A DNA stretch of 64,000 nt from Tragulus kanchil (Eukaryota > Chordata > Mammalia > Artiodactyla > Tragulidae), in the NCBI GenBank assembly GCA_022376925.1, contig JAIOJX010000025.1, positions 185,875,801 to 185,939,800 of the forward strand. The letters are read 5' to 3'. Shown piece by piece: positions 22,570-35,562 of the stretch; within the stretch, counting starts at the first letter, position 1; each line of letters begins with the position of its first letter. The notes under the pieces are model-generated. The model saw only the letters and a list, made by a program, of their open reading frames with translations, had not been told where the DNA came from and did not search any database. Position numbers and translations under genes: made by a program.

Positions 22570-22762
22570 TTTCCCAGGTGGCGCCAGTGGTAAAGCCCCC
22601 GCCTGCTAGCACGGGAGATGTGAGAGACGCGGGCTCGGTTCCCGGGCCAGGGAGATGCTCTTGAGGAGGGCATGGCGACCCGCTCCGGTGCGCTCGCCCG
22701 GAGAGTCCCAGGGCAGAGGTCCGCAGGGTCGCAAACAGTCAGACACGACGGGCGACGCGGCG
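22570..22762 (+). mobile_element. Bov-tA SINE
   Basis: TTTCCCAGGTGGCGCCAGTG head, GCGGGCTCGGTTCCCGGGCC box, end GGTCGCAAACAGTCAGACAC. Confidence 0.88.
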
Positions 22763-23479
22763 GGCACTCTTTCAGCAGGCTTTGGTGGCGTCCATCCTTC
22801 CCGCGGTTCGTACGTTCTCTGTTTTTCTGATGCACAGACACGGCGTGGTGCCCACCCCAGAGTGGCCCCAGAAGAGCCGTGCCCAGATACGGGCTCAGAA
22901 GACATGCCTCTCCGAGCAGGCGGGGCTCTGCCCTCAGCTCTCCTCGGCGGGTGGCTTACTCAGGGCCCCCGCCCCCGGCGGTGGGGACACCCTTCCTCCA
23001 GGCGTGGATGGGTCCACGTGGGTCTCTAGGGCTCAAGCCGGGGTGAAGCTGGTTCCCGCCACCTGCAGCCTGCTCACGCACGTGGAGAGCTTGCCAGCCA
23101 GGGCCCCTCCCGCCAGCCAGAGCCCCCTTCCCTCCGGCCAGGGCTCTGTCCTGACAGAACACGCTTGTGAAGAGCTTAGGAGCCAGGGCCGCGCCCGTGA
23201 GGAGCCACAAGGCCCTGGAGCAGCACAGTGATGGTGGCCTAAAGACACCCAAGACGTGCTGACCGGGTGACAGAGTGCGGGGGCGGGGCGGCGCGACCCT
23301 TCCCTGCGCACCTGCCTGCCGCCCCGCCCAGACCTGCTCCGTGCTGGGCCCCCGAGACCGGGGAGTCCTGACCTCTGTGGTCACGCCTCCCGACCCTCAG
23401 ACCCAGCGTCCTCACTCCTGTCTGCCCACCCAGGCCCCTGAGCTGCTCGAGATGGTAAAAGACACGGGGAGGCCTGGGG

Positions 23480-23530
23480 GCTGCAGCCCGTGGGGTCGCA
23501 GAGTCGGACGACGGAGCGGCTGGACAGACG
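23480..23530 (+). mobile_element. Short Bov-tA 3' fragment
   Basis: CTGCAGCCCGTGGGGTCGCA followed by GAGTCGGACGACGGAG, the end of a Bov-tA. Confidence 0.65.
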
Positions 23531-25094
23531 CCCCCGCACTAGGGACCGTCGTGACTCGTGCTCCCAAGATGGCCTGAAACTCCCGCCGCACGTCCGGCGG
23601 CTCTGCAGCTCAGGGGAGCCACGCCGCCGGTGAAGCCCACGCCCTCTGGCGAGCAGGACCCGCTCTCGCTGAGGCCGGCCGGCTCCCCCACGCCCGGCAC
23701 TGAGATCCGCCCCCGGCAGGCGCTGCTTTCTGTGAGGGTGACGGCAACACGTTTCTCGCGCATTTTTATACTGTATTTGGGTAGGAGGCCCCGAGGCGCC
23801 CCGGCCGCCCGAGGGCTGGCCGTGCTCTGGCTCTGTCCGCCGAAGCCGAGGCCTCCGCCAGGAGCTCCGCTTCTCCGCAGCTCGAGCTGCTCTCTATTCG
23901 GGTGTCACGGAGAGGGCTGCTGGTGGACCGGATCCAAGTTGGCCGCTATCTTGACAATGTGTTTGCGTTTAGAGCTGGGTTGGATCTAAAAATAGGTCTG
24001 GGAGCGATGGCTGGGGTGCCCGGCATCCTGCGTGGCCGGGGGCTCGGGGGGGGGGGGGCACGTGCGAGACCCCGCCTGCTGGCCTCCCGGGCCACCGTCT
24101 GAGCACGGCTCTCCTCCCAGGGCCTAAGGCCGCCTCCTCCAGGAAGCTTTCCAGACCCAGCAGCTGGGTGGCCTTCTTTCTCCGGGCTTGTGGTCAGCTG
24201 ACGGTCTTCCGTCAGGCTGAGCTCCACAAGGGCAGGGCCGCCTCTGTCTCCTTCTTCTCCTAGCACTCAATCTAGATGAGAGCTTCCAGCGGGCAGAGAG
24301 GCCCGTGTGTCTATAGGGGGTTAAGGGCTCACCCTCCAGCCCAGAAATCCTCCTAGAGAAACACACGCTTGTACAAAACGACCTGCCTTTGTGGGATCAT
24401 CCATGCTTTGCATGGCTAATGAGACCCCCACAGGGCTGCCCTCGGGACAGCTGGTCACTTCGTGCCTCCTGCCTCTGACAGGTCACCCCACCGAGGCGCC
24501 CTCCCTGAGGCCACTTGCCCTAGCAGGAAGACCCCTGGGCAGGCTCCTGGGGGCTCCCCTCTGGAGCTGGAGTTGACACCCCGCCCCCCACCCTCTACAA
24601 GGATGGATGCTCCTCCCCGTCCCCTCCTCGCCCGGCACCCCGCCTTTCCACAGCTGCCCCAGCTCTGTGTCCTCCCGCCCCGCCTGCCTGGGGGCTTCTC
24701 TGCCCGCACGTGGCTCTCTGCGAGCCCCTCACCCGGCTTGGCCGGCGTGTGCCTCTCCTCTCGCCCGGGGCTGGAGGCGCACGGCCCCCGGGCCGCTCTC
24801 CCCGGAGCGCCCTCCCTCCCGTCCCTCTCGGCCACAGAAGCCGGCCACGGCCCCAGGCGGCAGCGCCCCTTCGTCGGCCCTCCGCTTCCTCCTCAAGGGG
24901 CCCTGGCTCCGTTCCTCAGGGGTGGCCTTCGCTGCCTGGCTCTCAGACGCCAGTCCCGGGGGAGAGCCCCATCTCACGGCTGGTCCCCACAGTGAGGCTG
25001 TGGTCACCACTCACGCGGAGGGCGCTGCTCCGAGCTCGCGGCGTCTGGGTGGCGTGGGCTCCTCTGACGACCCTGTCAACGCGTCTGGTGCCCA

Positions 25095-25200
25095 CGTTTG
25101 CCGTCCAGGAGAGACGCTCAGAGAGGTTAAGGCTGTTCCCCAGGCCACACAGCACAAGGCGGTGGAGCTGGAACGTGAGACGGGCCTACCTGGTGAGTCC
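25095..25200 (+). mobile_element. MIR fragment
   Basis: GACGCTCAGAGAGGTTAAGG, then CCAGGCCACACAGCA: the MIR core. Confidence 0.65.
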
Positions 25201-26526
25201 AGAGTCAAGGCGGGCTCCGGCCCGAGCCCCTCCCAGCCTGGAGGCTGAGCTAGTTTCCTAGGGACTGAGGGTCCTGCTGGCTTCTAGCCTCTGAGCCCAC
25301 ACCAGCCTCTGAGACAACCGGCACCTCAGGACCCGGCAGGCGAGTGTGCGTCCCGTGCATGAACGTTTGTCCCCAGGATGGGCCGTCGTCGGCACGGACC
25401 CTCCCAGCTCTGTTTTCTTCACCAAACCTCCAGATGCCTGTCCTGGGTCCGAGGAGGGAGAGGCCTGGGGGAGGGGCTGCTGGCGTCTGTGGCTCCCCAG
25501 CCCAGGGCTTCCATCAGATGTTGCTCTGGGCCAGCACGGGGACACAGCCCTGGGAGTCCTGTGCTTTCCCCAGGCCACAGCGGGAGCTGGTGAGGCCCGA
25601 CCCCCACCCCAGGCCGGCCCACCTGCCGACGGCCACGTCACTCCAGCCCAGGGCTGCCTCTGCCTGCCTGCGGCCGTCTCAGGCCAAAGGACCGCCTGCA
25701 AGTGCACCAACGAGGGCCCGGGCAGGCTGGACGGGCTGGGGCGGCCGTGCCAGGAGGGGCCCTCGGCCAGTCAGCCCCCTGCGGGTGATGCCGGCGTCCT
25801 CGCGCCTGGTGGGGGTGTGCTCACAGACTCCCAGGGGCCCCTCTGGGACTGAGTCCCAGAGTCTGCGGCCGTGGTTCTTGGGGCTCCCTCCGTCTCCCGC
25901 TCCCTCCCCCACGCCCCTCCCAGCCTCCTCCACAAGGGCAAGACTTCCATGGCCCAAGACGAGAGGTCAAGCACACTAGGACTCCAGGCCGAGGAGCAAG
26001 CACTGTGGGCCCAGGAAACCAGAGGGGGCTTCCTGGAGGAGGTGGCACCAGAGAAAGGCTGGGCAGAGCTGGAGGAGCAGGCCCCTACCCGTCCTCGGGC
26101 CTCCTCGGGGCCTCTCCGCGTGGGCTCTGGGGCGTGGGCCTGCATCGTGAGGAACTGCAGTTGGCCTTTCTGACGGGATCTGCTTCATCATCTGTTGTAA
26201 AAGAGAGGACCCCAGCTGGAAAAATAATCCCCTCTCGGCCCATCCAGAGCAGAGAAAATGGATGCTTCCCAGGTGCTCCATTTCCGCAGATGTAAAACGC
26301 GGAGGCCCAGGCCCCAGGCCGGCCTGCGGACCCTCCCCAGCAGAGCCTTGGACCGGAGGGGGCGCGGGGCGCGTGGAAAAGGCTGGGAGGAGACAAGTGA
26401 CAGCCGACCGGTCACTCCCGGGCCCGTCCAGCCCGCTCCAAAGGCTCTGCTGCTAAACTCATCAGCCCGCCCTCCCTGCTCATGCTTCCTTCTTTCTGCA
26501 CGTATTTCTTTTAAAAAGTACCTAGT

Positions 26527-26740
26527 GGGCTTCCCTGGTGGTCCAGTGGGTAAGGACACCGCCTTGCCGTGCAAGGGGCGCCGGTTCCATCCCTGGCCTG
26601 GGAAGATCCCACGTGCCGCGGAGCGGCTGGACTGATGTGTCCAATCACCGAGCTGGAGCTCTGGGGCGCGCCTGCCCAGAGCCGGCGCTCTGCAGCCACT
26701 GCAATGGGAGGCCCACAGAGGCTGAAAAATAAAGATGGAT
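26527..26740 (+). mobile_element. CHR-type SINE
   Basis: GGGCTTCCCTGGTGGTCCAG head, GGTTCCATCCCTGGCCTGGG box, GGAAGATCCCACGTGCCGCG; followed by a CAAT tail repeat. Confidence 0.88.
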
Positions 26741-26746
26741 GATAGG

Positions 26747-26770
26747 TCAATCAATCAATCAATCAATCAA
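26747..26770. repeat. (TCAA)n tail repeat of the CHR SINE
   Basis: About six TCAA units directly after the SINE body. Confidence 0.9.
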
Positions 26771-26847
26771 AGAAACAGTGAAGCTGGAAACAAGATCCTG
26801 GGAAGAAACACCCGCCACCTGAGAAACGCAGGCGGTCTGCTCTGGCC

Positions 26848-26972
26848 TTTGCTGCTGACTCGCGTCTGACTCTGGGGCCCCGCGGACTGCAGCCGGCCAG
26901 GCTCCTGGGCCCGTGGAGCCTTCCAGGCAGGATGTGGAGGGGCTGCCGTTTCCTTCTCCGGGGATCTTCCGT
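26848..26972 (-). mobile_element. Partial Bov-tA SINE, antisense
   Basis: CCCGCGGACTGCAGCCGGCC, then GCCAGGCTCCTGGGCC and CGTTTCCTTCTCCGGGGATC; lacks the tRNA head. Confidence 0.75.
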
Positions 26973-29261
26973 CACTGACGAGAGCTTTCCCGGCGATGAC
27001 GTACAGCCGCTCTCTTCACAGGGTGCCGCTGGCAATGTTTCACAAGGTGACCCGTCCTGCACCCGCCCCATCGGAGAAAGAATGGCACCAGGAATGTCCG
27101 GGAGCACCTCTGGGCAGAGGCTCTCGGCTGCGGCAGTCTTGCCCCCGGTGCTCGTCTGGCCGTGGGGGCAGATATTTGTGATTGTCCCGGCTGAGCGGGG
27201 GTGGCGGCACCGAGCGGGCGGGCCGGGGCGCTGCTCCGCATCCTGCCCCGCACAGGCTGCCCCCAGATGGAGATCAGCCAGCCCGAGGGTCCACAGTGCC
27301 CAGGCTGGGGGCTCTGCTCCAGTCCCTCCTGACTTGTAACTACAGACGGCTTCTGCCCGTCACTCACTCCAACACCCTAGCCTGGTTCAGTTTGATCTTT
27401 CTAGAATCAGTTCACCATTCCCGGCTGTTCTTCTGTCCTCCCCGACCACTGAGCCCAGACTGTGGGCACACCTTGCCTGAGCGAGGGTCCAGCCTCCCCA
27501 GCCCGACCCAGATGCCTGACTCAGCGGTCAGGGACAGGTGGACGAAGGCACGATGGCCGCCCTGTCGAGAGGCCGCTCCCCAGGGGCGGGGGCAGGCCAC
27601 CGGGGTCCCACCTTTGATGGGGCCCCAGTGCCAGGCGGGCCCCAGGTTGGGTTCTAGAGGACGCACGGTGTCCCAGGCCCCTGGGAGGAGCAGCGGCACC
27701 CCGGTGAAGGAGACGTGGCGGGGACATCTACCAGGGGCTCCACGTGAGGGGCCCGGTGCAGCCTGGGGCGGGCGTGGGGAAGGGGCACGGGAGGGCACGC
27801 CGCGGTGGCCTTGGCCCCGCCGACAGGGAGATCCCCAAGGCCTCGGAGAGACCTCAGGCCTCGGTCTCCCCAGGGCAACCCGGGACCAGGCCTCAGAGGC
27901 GCCGCGCCCTGGTCTCACCGTTGCTCCATTTGGCTACGCCGCACGGCTCGCGGGGCCTTGGTCCCCAGGCAGGGAACGAGCCAAGCCCTGGGCCGTCCAC
28001 ATACGGAGTCCCCACCCCTGGGCCGCCGGGGGAGTCCCCACCCCTCCTGCCGTAAAGCAGGAGCCACGGGGGTGTCAGGCAGCAGTGGGGCGGCCGGGAG
28101 GTCTGGAGGCTGGGGCCTGGCTCCCGGCGGCCCTGGGGGGCGAGCGGGCCAGCGGGTCCCGGGCCGCACGAGAGCAGCCAGGAGGCCGCCGGCCAAGGGG
28201 CGACACCCGCCGCTGCCAGCCTGCACGTCTGCACTCGGCAGCCAGCCGGGTTCCCGACCAGGGAACTGCTGTTTACACACACGCACATGCATACATGCCA
28301 CACGCATGTGCACACATGCACCCCCGCACAGTCCAAGCCCCGGGAGGCGTGAGCAGTGCCCTCTCGGCTCACCAGGGCGCCTCGCCCAGCGGCCCGCTGG
28401 CACGCGTCCCCGTCTAGAGGCAGGATGCCACCACGTCCACCTCCCCGGATACACACAGCCACCTCCCGCCGGGAAGCTGTCTGACCGCGGAGGCCGCCCT
28501 CAGGTGTCCCCTGCTCATGGCGGTCAGGAGGCGTGAGAGCGAAGGGAGCGGGCGACCGGCCCACAGGGCAGCTGCTCCCCGTCGCGCCTCAGGCCCGCCT
28601 CTCGGCCACGCTAGCGGGCCCACAAGCCAGGCTTCCGACTCCTCGCCCAGGCCCGGAAGGCCTGCGGGCTCCCGGCCCAGCTCCGTGCCCCGCCCGGCCC
28701 GGTTCCAGTCCCTGTGTCCTCCGCCTCCTCTCCGGAAGGTGCCGGTCCCCTGGCCTGACCTCAGAGCTGACGGGGTCCGGGCCGTGGCGTCCCCAGGCGG
28801 CTCGGGGGAGAGACTCGGCCCAGCGTGGGGGCCTAATGGGAACCAGAGGGAGCGGGCGGCCTGGCCCTGCTTGGCGGGCATGCGCCGCGTCCCCAGGTGG
28901 CACAGTTCTGGGCTGGGGACGAGGGGCCGCGGTCCGCAGCAAACTCTGACTCCTCGGGGACAAGCCTAGACCCTCCCCGGGCGGGGCCCCGAGGGGGCCC
29001 GGGCGTCACCGGTGCTGGGCCCGGCCAGGGCCGCGGCGCCTCGGCGGACAGCCCACCGCGAGCCTGGGCGCTGCCGTGTGCACGGGCGCCCGTCAGACCA
29101 CAGCTCGCCACTGCCGCGGTTCTCGAAATACTCGCGTCCCCCCATTTTACAGGTGTGGAAGCCAAGGCCCGAGGGATCCAGCCCTCACGTTGGCTTACAC
29201 CGCTATGAGGGCGGCCCTGTGACTGTACTTTTAGTTTATTTGAAAAAAAATTATGTCTTTC

Positions 29262-29455
29262 GTCTATTTATTCGGCAGCATTGGGTGTTGACTGCATCAT
29301 GAAGGGTGTATTCACTGCAGCGCAGGGTCCCTAGCTGTGGCCGCGGGCCCAGCTGCTCCACGGCAGGCGGGATCGTGGTTCCCGGACCAGGGACGGAGCC
29401 CACACGCCCTGCACTGTGAGGCAGACTCTTAACCACGGGACCCCTGGGAAGCCCC
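29262..29455 (-). mobile_element. CHR-type SINE, antisense
   Basis: GGGTCCCTAGCTGTGGCCGC, CAGCTGCTCCACGGCAGGCG and end CTTAACCACGGGACCCCTGG, the mirror of a CHR head. Confidence 0.8.
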
Positions 29456-29490
29456 AGCCCCGTGGGTTCAACCGTCTGACCCCGACTCGT

Positions 29491-29829
29491 CGCTGTCAGT
29501 CGCTCAGCCGTGTCCAGCTCTGTGAGACCCCAGCCCCTGCCCGCGCGCCAGGCTTCCCCGTCCTCCGCCATCTCCCCGCGTTTACTCCAACTCATGTCCA
29601 CTGAGTCGGCGATGCCGTCCAGCCCTCCCAGCCTCTGCTGGTCCCTTCTCGTCCTGCCCTCAGTCTTTCCCAGCTTCAGGGTGACTCGTCTCTTGGCGTC
29701 CGGCGGCCAAAGCGTTGGAGCTTCAGCTTCAGCATCCGTCCTTCCAATGAGCATTCAGGGCTGATTTCCTTGAGGATGGGCGGGTTTGATCTCCTTGCCG
29801 TCCAAGGGCCTCTCAGGCCTGGAAGATTC
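29491..29829 (-). mobile_element. BovB/ART2-derived element
   Basis: CGCTGTCAGTCGCTCAGCCG, AGTCGGCGATGCCGTCCAGC, GGCCAAAGCGTTGGAGCTTC and GATCTCCTTGCCGTCCAAGG in the order of antisense ART2A. Part of it (from 29666) is repeated at 30796-30959 by duplication 5. Confidence 0.8.
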
Positions 29830-31925
29830 CGCTCAAGCCCGAGGTAGACAGGAGGAGGGGACAGAGTCTGCCTTCCTCAGAGGGTCACTTGCAGCACCGG
29901 GGCGTCTCGCGTGCCTGTTCCTCCACCCTGAGTGAGAGACACCCACCCTCCCTGAAGGGCCGCGGGGATGGGAAGGTGGCTGATGCGGGGGTGGGTGCCC
30001 CTGCCCGTGGCGGGGAGGAGGCGCCGTGGTGCGGGGCGGCATGCTGGCCGCTCGCCCTGCTGAGGCCCACTGCGCTCCAGGCCCTCCACGCGGCATCCGC
30101 GGCCGCTTCTACAGTGTGGGGGCCCGGGTTTAGGATGATGAGGTTTACCTGCCTGGCATCACAGCGCCCAGTGGGTCCGCACTAGGTGGCAAACAAAGCC
30201 AAGAGCTACTCCTAAGATCACCCTGGGGCACCAAATCAGTTCCTATGACCAGACGCGAAACCAGGACTTGCTTTTGCCTGCTTGAAAGCTGCAGGAGTGA
30301 GGGCCCAATGAGACCGTTTAGAACTATTTTCTAAGAATGACTTTGTGTTGAATTGAATTGTACCGAGTAAGTAATACAAGTGGGAAAGGTCACACATAAA
30401 GAATCAGGAATCAGGACGGCCTTGGACTCGACGTCGGCTGTGCCGGCAGCAGGAGATGCTGGAGAAATTCCCGCAAAGCTGGCCTCTGTCCACCCTTTCC
30501 TAGAGGAAAGACAGACTGAGTGCTTGCGTCCCCCACTCCCGACGTCACACGTTGAAATCCGAAGCTCGCGTGCAGTTGGACGGTGGGGTCTCTGTGAAGG
30601 GCCTGGTCACGCGGGTGCACCCCCGTGAACGGGACGGGGGGTCTTACAAAGGAGACCCCGAGAGCTCCCCGCCCCTCCTCCACGTGGGCGCAAAGATGGC
30701 GCCCGTGACCCGGGACCTGGTCTCCCCAGACACCGGGTCTCCTGGGACTTGATCTTGGACTCCAGCCCCAGCACCGAGAGAGACAAGGGCCGTCATTTCC
30801 CAGCTTCAGGGTGACTCGTCTCTTGGCGTCCGGCGGCCAAAGCGTTGGAGCTTCAGCTTCAGCATCCGTCCTTCCAATGAGCATTCAGGGCTGATTTCCT
30901 TGAGGATGGGCGGGTTTGATCTCCTTGCCGTCCAAGGGCCTCTCAGGCCTGGAAGATTCCGCTCAAGCCCGAGGTAGACAGGAGGAGGGGACAGAGTCTG
31001 CCTTCCTCAGAGGGTCACTTGCAGCACCGGGGCGTCTCGCGTGCCTGTTCCTCCACCCTGAGTGAGAGACACCCACCCTCCCTGAAGGGCCGCGGGGATG
31101 GGAAGGTGGCTGATGCGGGGGTGGGTGCCCCTGCCCGTGGCGGGGAGGAGGCGCCGTGGTGCGGGGCGGCATGCTGGCCGCTCGCCCTGCTGAGGCCCAC
31201 TGAGCTCCAGGCCCTCCACGCGGCATCCGCGGCCGCTTCTACAGTGTGGGGGCCCGGGTTTAGGATGATGAGGTTTACCTGCCTGGCATCACAGCGCCCA
31301 GTGGGTCCGCACTAGGTGGCAAACAAAGCCAAGAGCTACTCCTAAGATCACCCTGGGGCACCAAATCAGTTCCTATGACCAGACGCGAAACCAGGACTTG
31401 CTTTTGCCTGCTTGAAAGCTGCAGGAGTGAGGGCCCAATGAGACCGTTTAGAACTATTTTCTAAGAATGACTTTGTGTTGAATTGAATTGTATCGAGTAA
31501 GTAATACAAGTGGGAAAGGTCACACATAAAGAATCAGGAATCAGGACGGCCTTGGACTCGACGTCGGCTGTGCCGGCAGCAGGAGATGCTGGAGAAATTC
31601 CCGCAAAGCTGGCCTCTGTCCACCCTTTCCTAGAGGAAAGACAGACTGAGTGCTTGCGTCCCCCACTCCCGACGTCACACGTTGAAATCCGAAGCTCGCG
31701 TGCAGTTGGACGGTGGGGTCTCTGTGAAGGGCCTGGTCACGCGGGTGCACCCCCGTGAACGGGACGGGGGGTCTTACAAAGGAGACCCCGAGAGCTCCCC
31801 GCCCCTCCTCCACGTGGGCGCAAAGATGGCGCCCGTGACCCGGGACCTGGTCTCCCCAGACACCGGGTCTCCTGGGACTTGATCTTGGACTCCAGCCCCA
31901 GCACCGAGAGAGACAAGGGCCGTCA
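29666..31925. repeat. Direct duplication 5: 29666-30795 / 30796-31925
   Basis: Unit 1130 bp, two substitutions noticed. Junction homology TTTC. The unit starts inside a BovB/ART2-derived element, so the element is half-copied. Confidence 0.95.
30796..30959 (-). mobile_element. Half copy of the BovB/ART2 element
   Basis: Identical to 29666-29829; begins abruptly at the duplication junction rather than at a retroposon end. Confidence 0.8.
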
Positions 31926-33306
31926 TTTCTGAGCCGCAGCCGCAGCCGCCCTCGGCCACCGGCCACACTGCTGGTCAGGTGGGGGACGGGGCGAGGTGTT
32001 CAGACAGCTGCCCAGCGCTCTGGCTGGAAAGCCCGCAGAGGACCAGCTCCCCCGGCAAGGGGGTCGAGCCAGACCCAGGCGGACACGCCCCATCTGTCTG
32101 AGGTCCAGGGGCTTAGCTGGAGGCAGAGGGCGTGAGCCTGGACGGACAGTCAGCATGAAGAGGAAAAAAAGGAAAGAAAAAGGAACAAACAACACAGCGA
32201 CCGATAAGTGCAGGCGGAAGAGACGCGGCCGGAGCGGTGCTCGCGGTCTGTCCCCGGTCGGCCGTGGGCTCCACGGACCGTGACGGCCTCGGCCACGTAC
32301 CTCGCCGTGCAGGGCAGGGGATGGGAGGGAGGGGCAGGGGAGGGGCCGTGGACGGGAGAGGACGTCACCCACTGGGACCTCGCCTCCACCAGGGATGTCA
32401 GCAGGCACGGAATAAGCTGAAGAAACAAGCAGGAGAACGAAGAGAATGTTATTTAGAAATACAGACCTAAATACCAAAAGAATTAGTTCTTCGTAGAGGA
32501 GGAAGCGGCTGCCCCTAGGGAAGCACAGCTGGGGCGGGAGCGCTGTCTTTGTAACGAGCCCTGGGAAGCACTTTGGAGATTATACACACGTGCAGCCCGG
32601 GTTTTAAAAGACTTACAGACAAGACTTTCCTGGGAACCGCGGCCGGGGAGCGCTCACTGCGTGCTGAGGTGGGGGAGCCGCTGTCTGGCCCGCGGGCCCG
32701 GTGGAGGGTGGAGGAGAGATTCCCAGGCCCCCGGCTCCCCGGAGGAGACCACCCGCAGCGAGGGGCACCTGCCGCGCGGGCCACGTCCTCCTCCATCAGA
32801 GCTCCGGCAGGAGACCCTCGACCACAGGGCCGGGGCCCCGAGGAGGCAGGCGGCCGGGCTGTGCGGGTGCGGCCAGGCCTTCCCAGCGGGACTTCCTCCC
32901 CTTTCCGCCTAGCTGGAGGCCCTCGGGGCTGGCGGCGTGGGGCGCCGGGGCCTGGCCATCACTGGTGCCCCTCCCGAGCTGACCTGCCCGCCCCGGTCCA
33001 TGGGGGCTCGCCTCCCACTTGCACCAGATGCAAAGCTGACGCTGGACTGTGACCGTCTGAAGGACGTGGGAGGGAGGGCTGGGATTCCTTTGTCTTCTGA
33101 GAAAAACACAACATCTGGTCCCTCTGACCCCAGCGTGGGAACAAACAACCCTCGACGTGTGTGTGTGTGTGTGACGTGTGTGTGTGTGTGTGTGCGCGCG
33201 CGCGCAGAATCACGCTCCTAGTCCCATCTCTCCTCGGGGCTTCACACGCTCCTGGCCAACCCAGCAGCTCCGACCACAGCTGCGAACACGCCGCGCAGTC
33301 CCGTGA
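31926..33306. other. Intergenic with TG/CG dinucleotide repeat
   Basis: No gene recognised; contains the alternating purine-pyrimidine tract at 33157-33206. Confidence 0.6.
33157..33206. repeat. (TG)n-(CG)n dinucleotide repeat
   Basis: Two TG runs split by one ACG interruption, then a run of alternating GC of about 10 bases. Confidence 0.9.
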
Positions 33307-35562
33307 GCCCCCGGCCTCACAAGGCTCGGTCGGCTCCTCCCTCAGCCGGCCCCCAGCCCCGTGCCAGGTGCCGGCAGGGCCACAGGGTGGGCGAGCGGCC
33401 CTGGGGCTCCCCAAGAAGGGCCTCTGCTGGGCCCTGTGCTGCCGCTCGGGGTGTGACCCAGGTCCAAGGACACAGGCTCCGGGCTGGGGCCGGGAAGTCA
33501 GGCAGGAGCCCGTGGCCCATGGTGGCAGAGCCGGGGGACCAGAATGACCCCTGGGAGCCCTGCGGAGAGGTGCCCAGGGGCGGGGCAGAGGACCAGCCTT
33601 CAGAGGAGTGGCAAGGACAGATCCACGGGTGGGAGACCGTCTGCTCGGGGCGGCGCCCAGACCGGCCCGCAGCGCGTGTCCCCTTCACCATCGGGAAGCA
33701 GGTTCAGGCCCTGCCACCTGTCCCACGTCACGAGCGCAGAGGGCCGGGCTCCAGCCCGTCAGAAGCGGCCTCCCTGCCACCTTCACGTCACCCACCCCTC
33801 GGGTCAGCGTCCTGGAGACCGTCGTCCTGCCGGCTGCCTCCGTCCCTTCCCCGCCTCCAGCGCCTGGCCCGCCGGTCCGGGAGGCACTACCTCGGGCAGC
33901 CCCCGCACCTCCGGCCTCCCTGGCGGCTGGTGGGTCCCCGGGGGGCCGCCGCGTCCCCGCTCCTGCCCTCGCGGCCCGCGGCCCGGCCGGCCCTGCCCTC
34001 CCTCCCCCGGAGCACATGGCCCGGCCTCCATGCTGACTGTTTGCGCTTAGGCGACCTCTCCCCGCGGGACACCAGCTGCCCAGCAGCAGCGCTCCCTGCC
34101 TGCTCCCCGCACTGGCAGGGGGCCAGCCCGCCGTGGCACTGAGTGGGCTCAGCCGCGCCCCCTCAGGGACTCTGCCGATCAGGATGCAGCTTTGAAGGGG
34201 CACTGCCGAGAGCCCGCCGCGCCGCCCCGTGCCCGACAGCCACAGGCATCGACGCGGTGAGGCCTCTCCAGTGAGCATTAACTGGACACTGGGATCGGTG
34301 AGCCTCGAGGGGCCGGGAGGGACCAGAGGGCCCACGTCTGCAGGGGTGGGACGCGGGCAGGCCACCTGGGGCGCAGAGGTGGGTAGGGCGAAGGTAGGTT
34401 TGGGGAAGAGGAGCGACGGGGAGGAAATGAGGCCCCCGGCCTCACAAGGCTCGGTCGGCTCCTCCCTCAGCCGGCCCCCAGCCCCGTGCCAGGTGCCGGC
34501 AGGGCCACAGGGTGGGCGAGCGGCCCTGGGGCTCCCCAAGAAGGGCCTCTGCTGGGCCCTGTGCTGCCGCTCGGGGTGTGACCCAGGTCCAAGGACACAG
34601 GCTCCGGGCTGGGGCCGGGAAGTCAGGCAGGAGCCCGTGGCCCATGGTGGCAGAGCCGGGGGACCAGAATGACCCCTGGGAGCCCTGCGGAGAGGTGCCC
34701 AGGGGCGGGGCAGAGGACCAGCCTTCAGAGGAGTGGCAAGGACAGATCCACGGGTGGGAGACCGTCTGCTCGGGGCGGCGCCCAGACCGGCCCGCAGCGC
34801 GTGTCCCCTTCACCATCGGGAAGCAGGTTCAGGCCCTGCCACCTGTCCCACGTCACGAGCGCAGAGGGCCGGGCTCCAGCCCGTCAGAAGCGGCCTCCCT
34901 GCCACCTTCACGTCACCCACCCCTCGGGTCAGCGTCCTGGAGACCGTCGTCCTGCCGGCTGCCTCCGTCCCTTCCCCGCCTCCAGCGCCTGGCCCGCCGG
35001 TCCGGGAGGCACTACCTCGGGCAGCCCCCGCACCTCCGGCCTCCCTGGCGGCTGGTGGGTCCCCGGGGGGCCGCCGCGTCCCCGCTCCTGCCCTCGCGGC
35101 CCGCGGCCCGGCCGGCCCTGCCCTCCCTCCCCCGGAGCACATGGCCCGGCCTCCATGCTGACTGTTTGCGCTTAGGCGACCTCTCCCCGCGGGACACCAG
35201 CTGCCCAGCAGCAGCGCTCCCTGCCTGCTCCCCGCACTGGCAGGGGGCCAGCCCGCCGTGGCACTGAGTGGGCTCAGCCGCGCCCCCTCAGGGACTCTGC
35301 CGATCAGGATGCAGCTTTGAAGGGGCACTGCCGAGAGCCCGCCGCGCCGCCCCGTGCCCCGACAGCCACAGGCATCGACGCGGTGAGGCCTCTCTCCAGT
35401 GAGCATTAACTGGACACTGGGATCGGTGCGAGCCTCGAGGGGCCTGGAGGGGACCAGAGGGCCCACGTCTGCAAGGGTGGGACGCAGGCAGGCCACCTGG
35501 GGCGCAGAGGTGGGTAGAGCGAAGGTAGGTTTGGGGAAGAGGAGCGACGGGGAGGAAATGAG
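33307..35562. repeat. Direct duplication 6: 33307-34431 / 34432-35562
   Basis: Copies of 1125 and 1131 bp. Differences (small losses and substitutions) cluster in the last 220 bases of copy 1. Confidence 0.94.

Larger units (their letters stand above)
20247..29250. other. Intergenic, SINE-bearing
   Basis: No gene recognised. Holds Bov-tA copies (22046, 22570, 23480, 26848), CHR pieces (21871, 26527), a MIR (25095) and a 13-base G run at 24046-24058. CpG-containing throughout. Confidence 0.6.
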
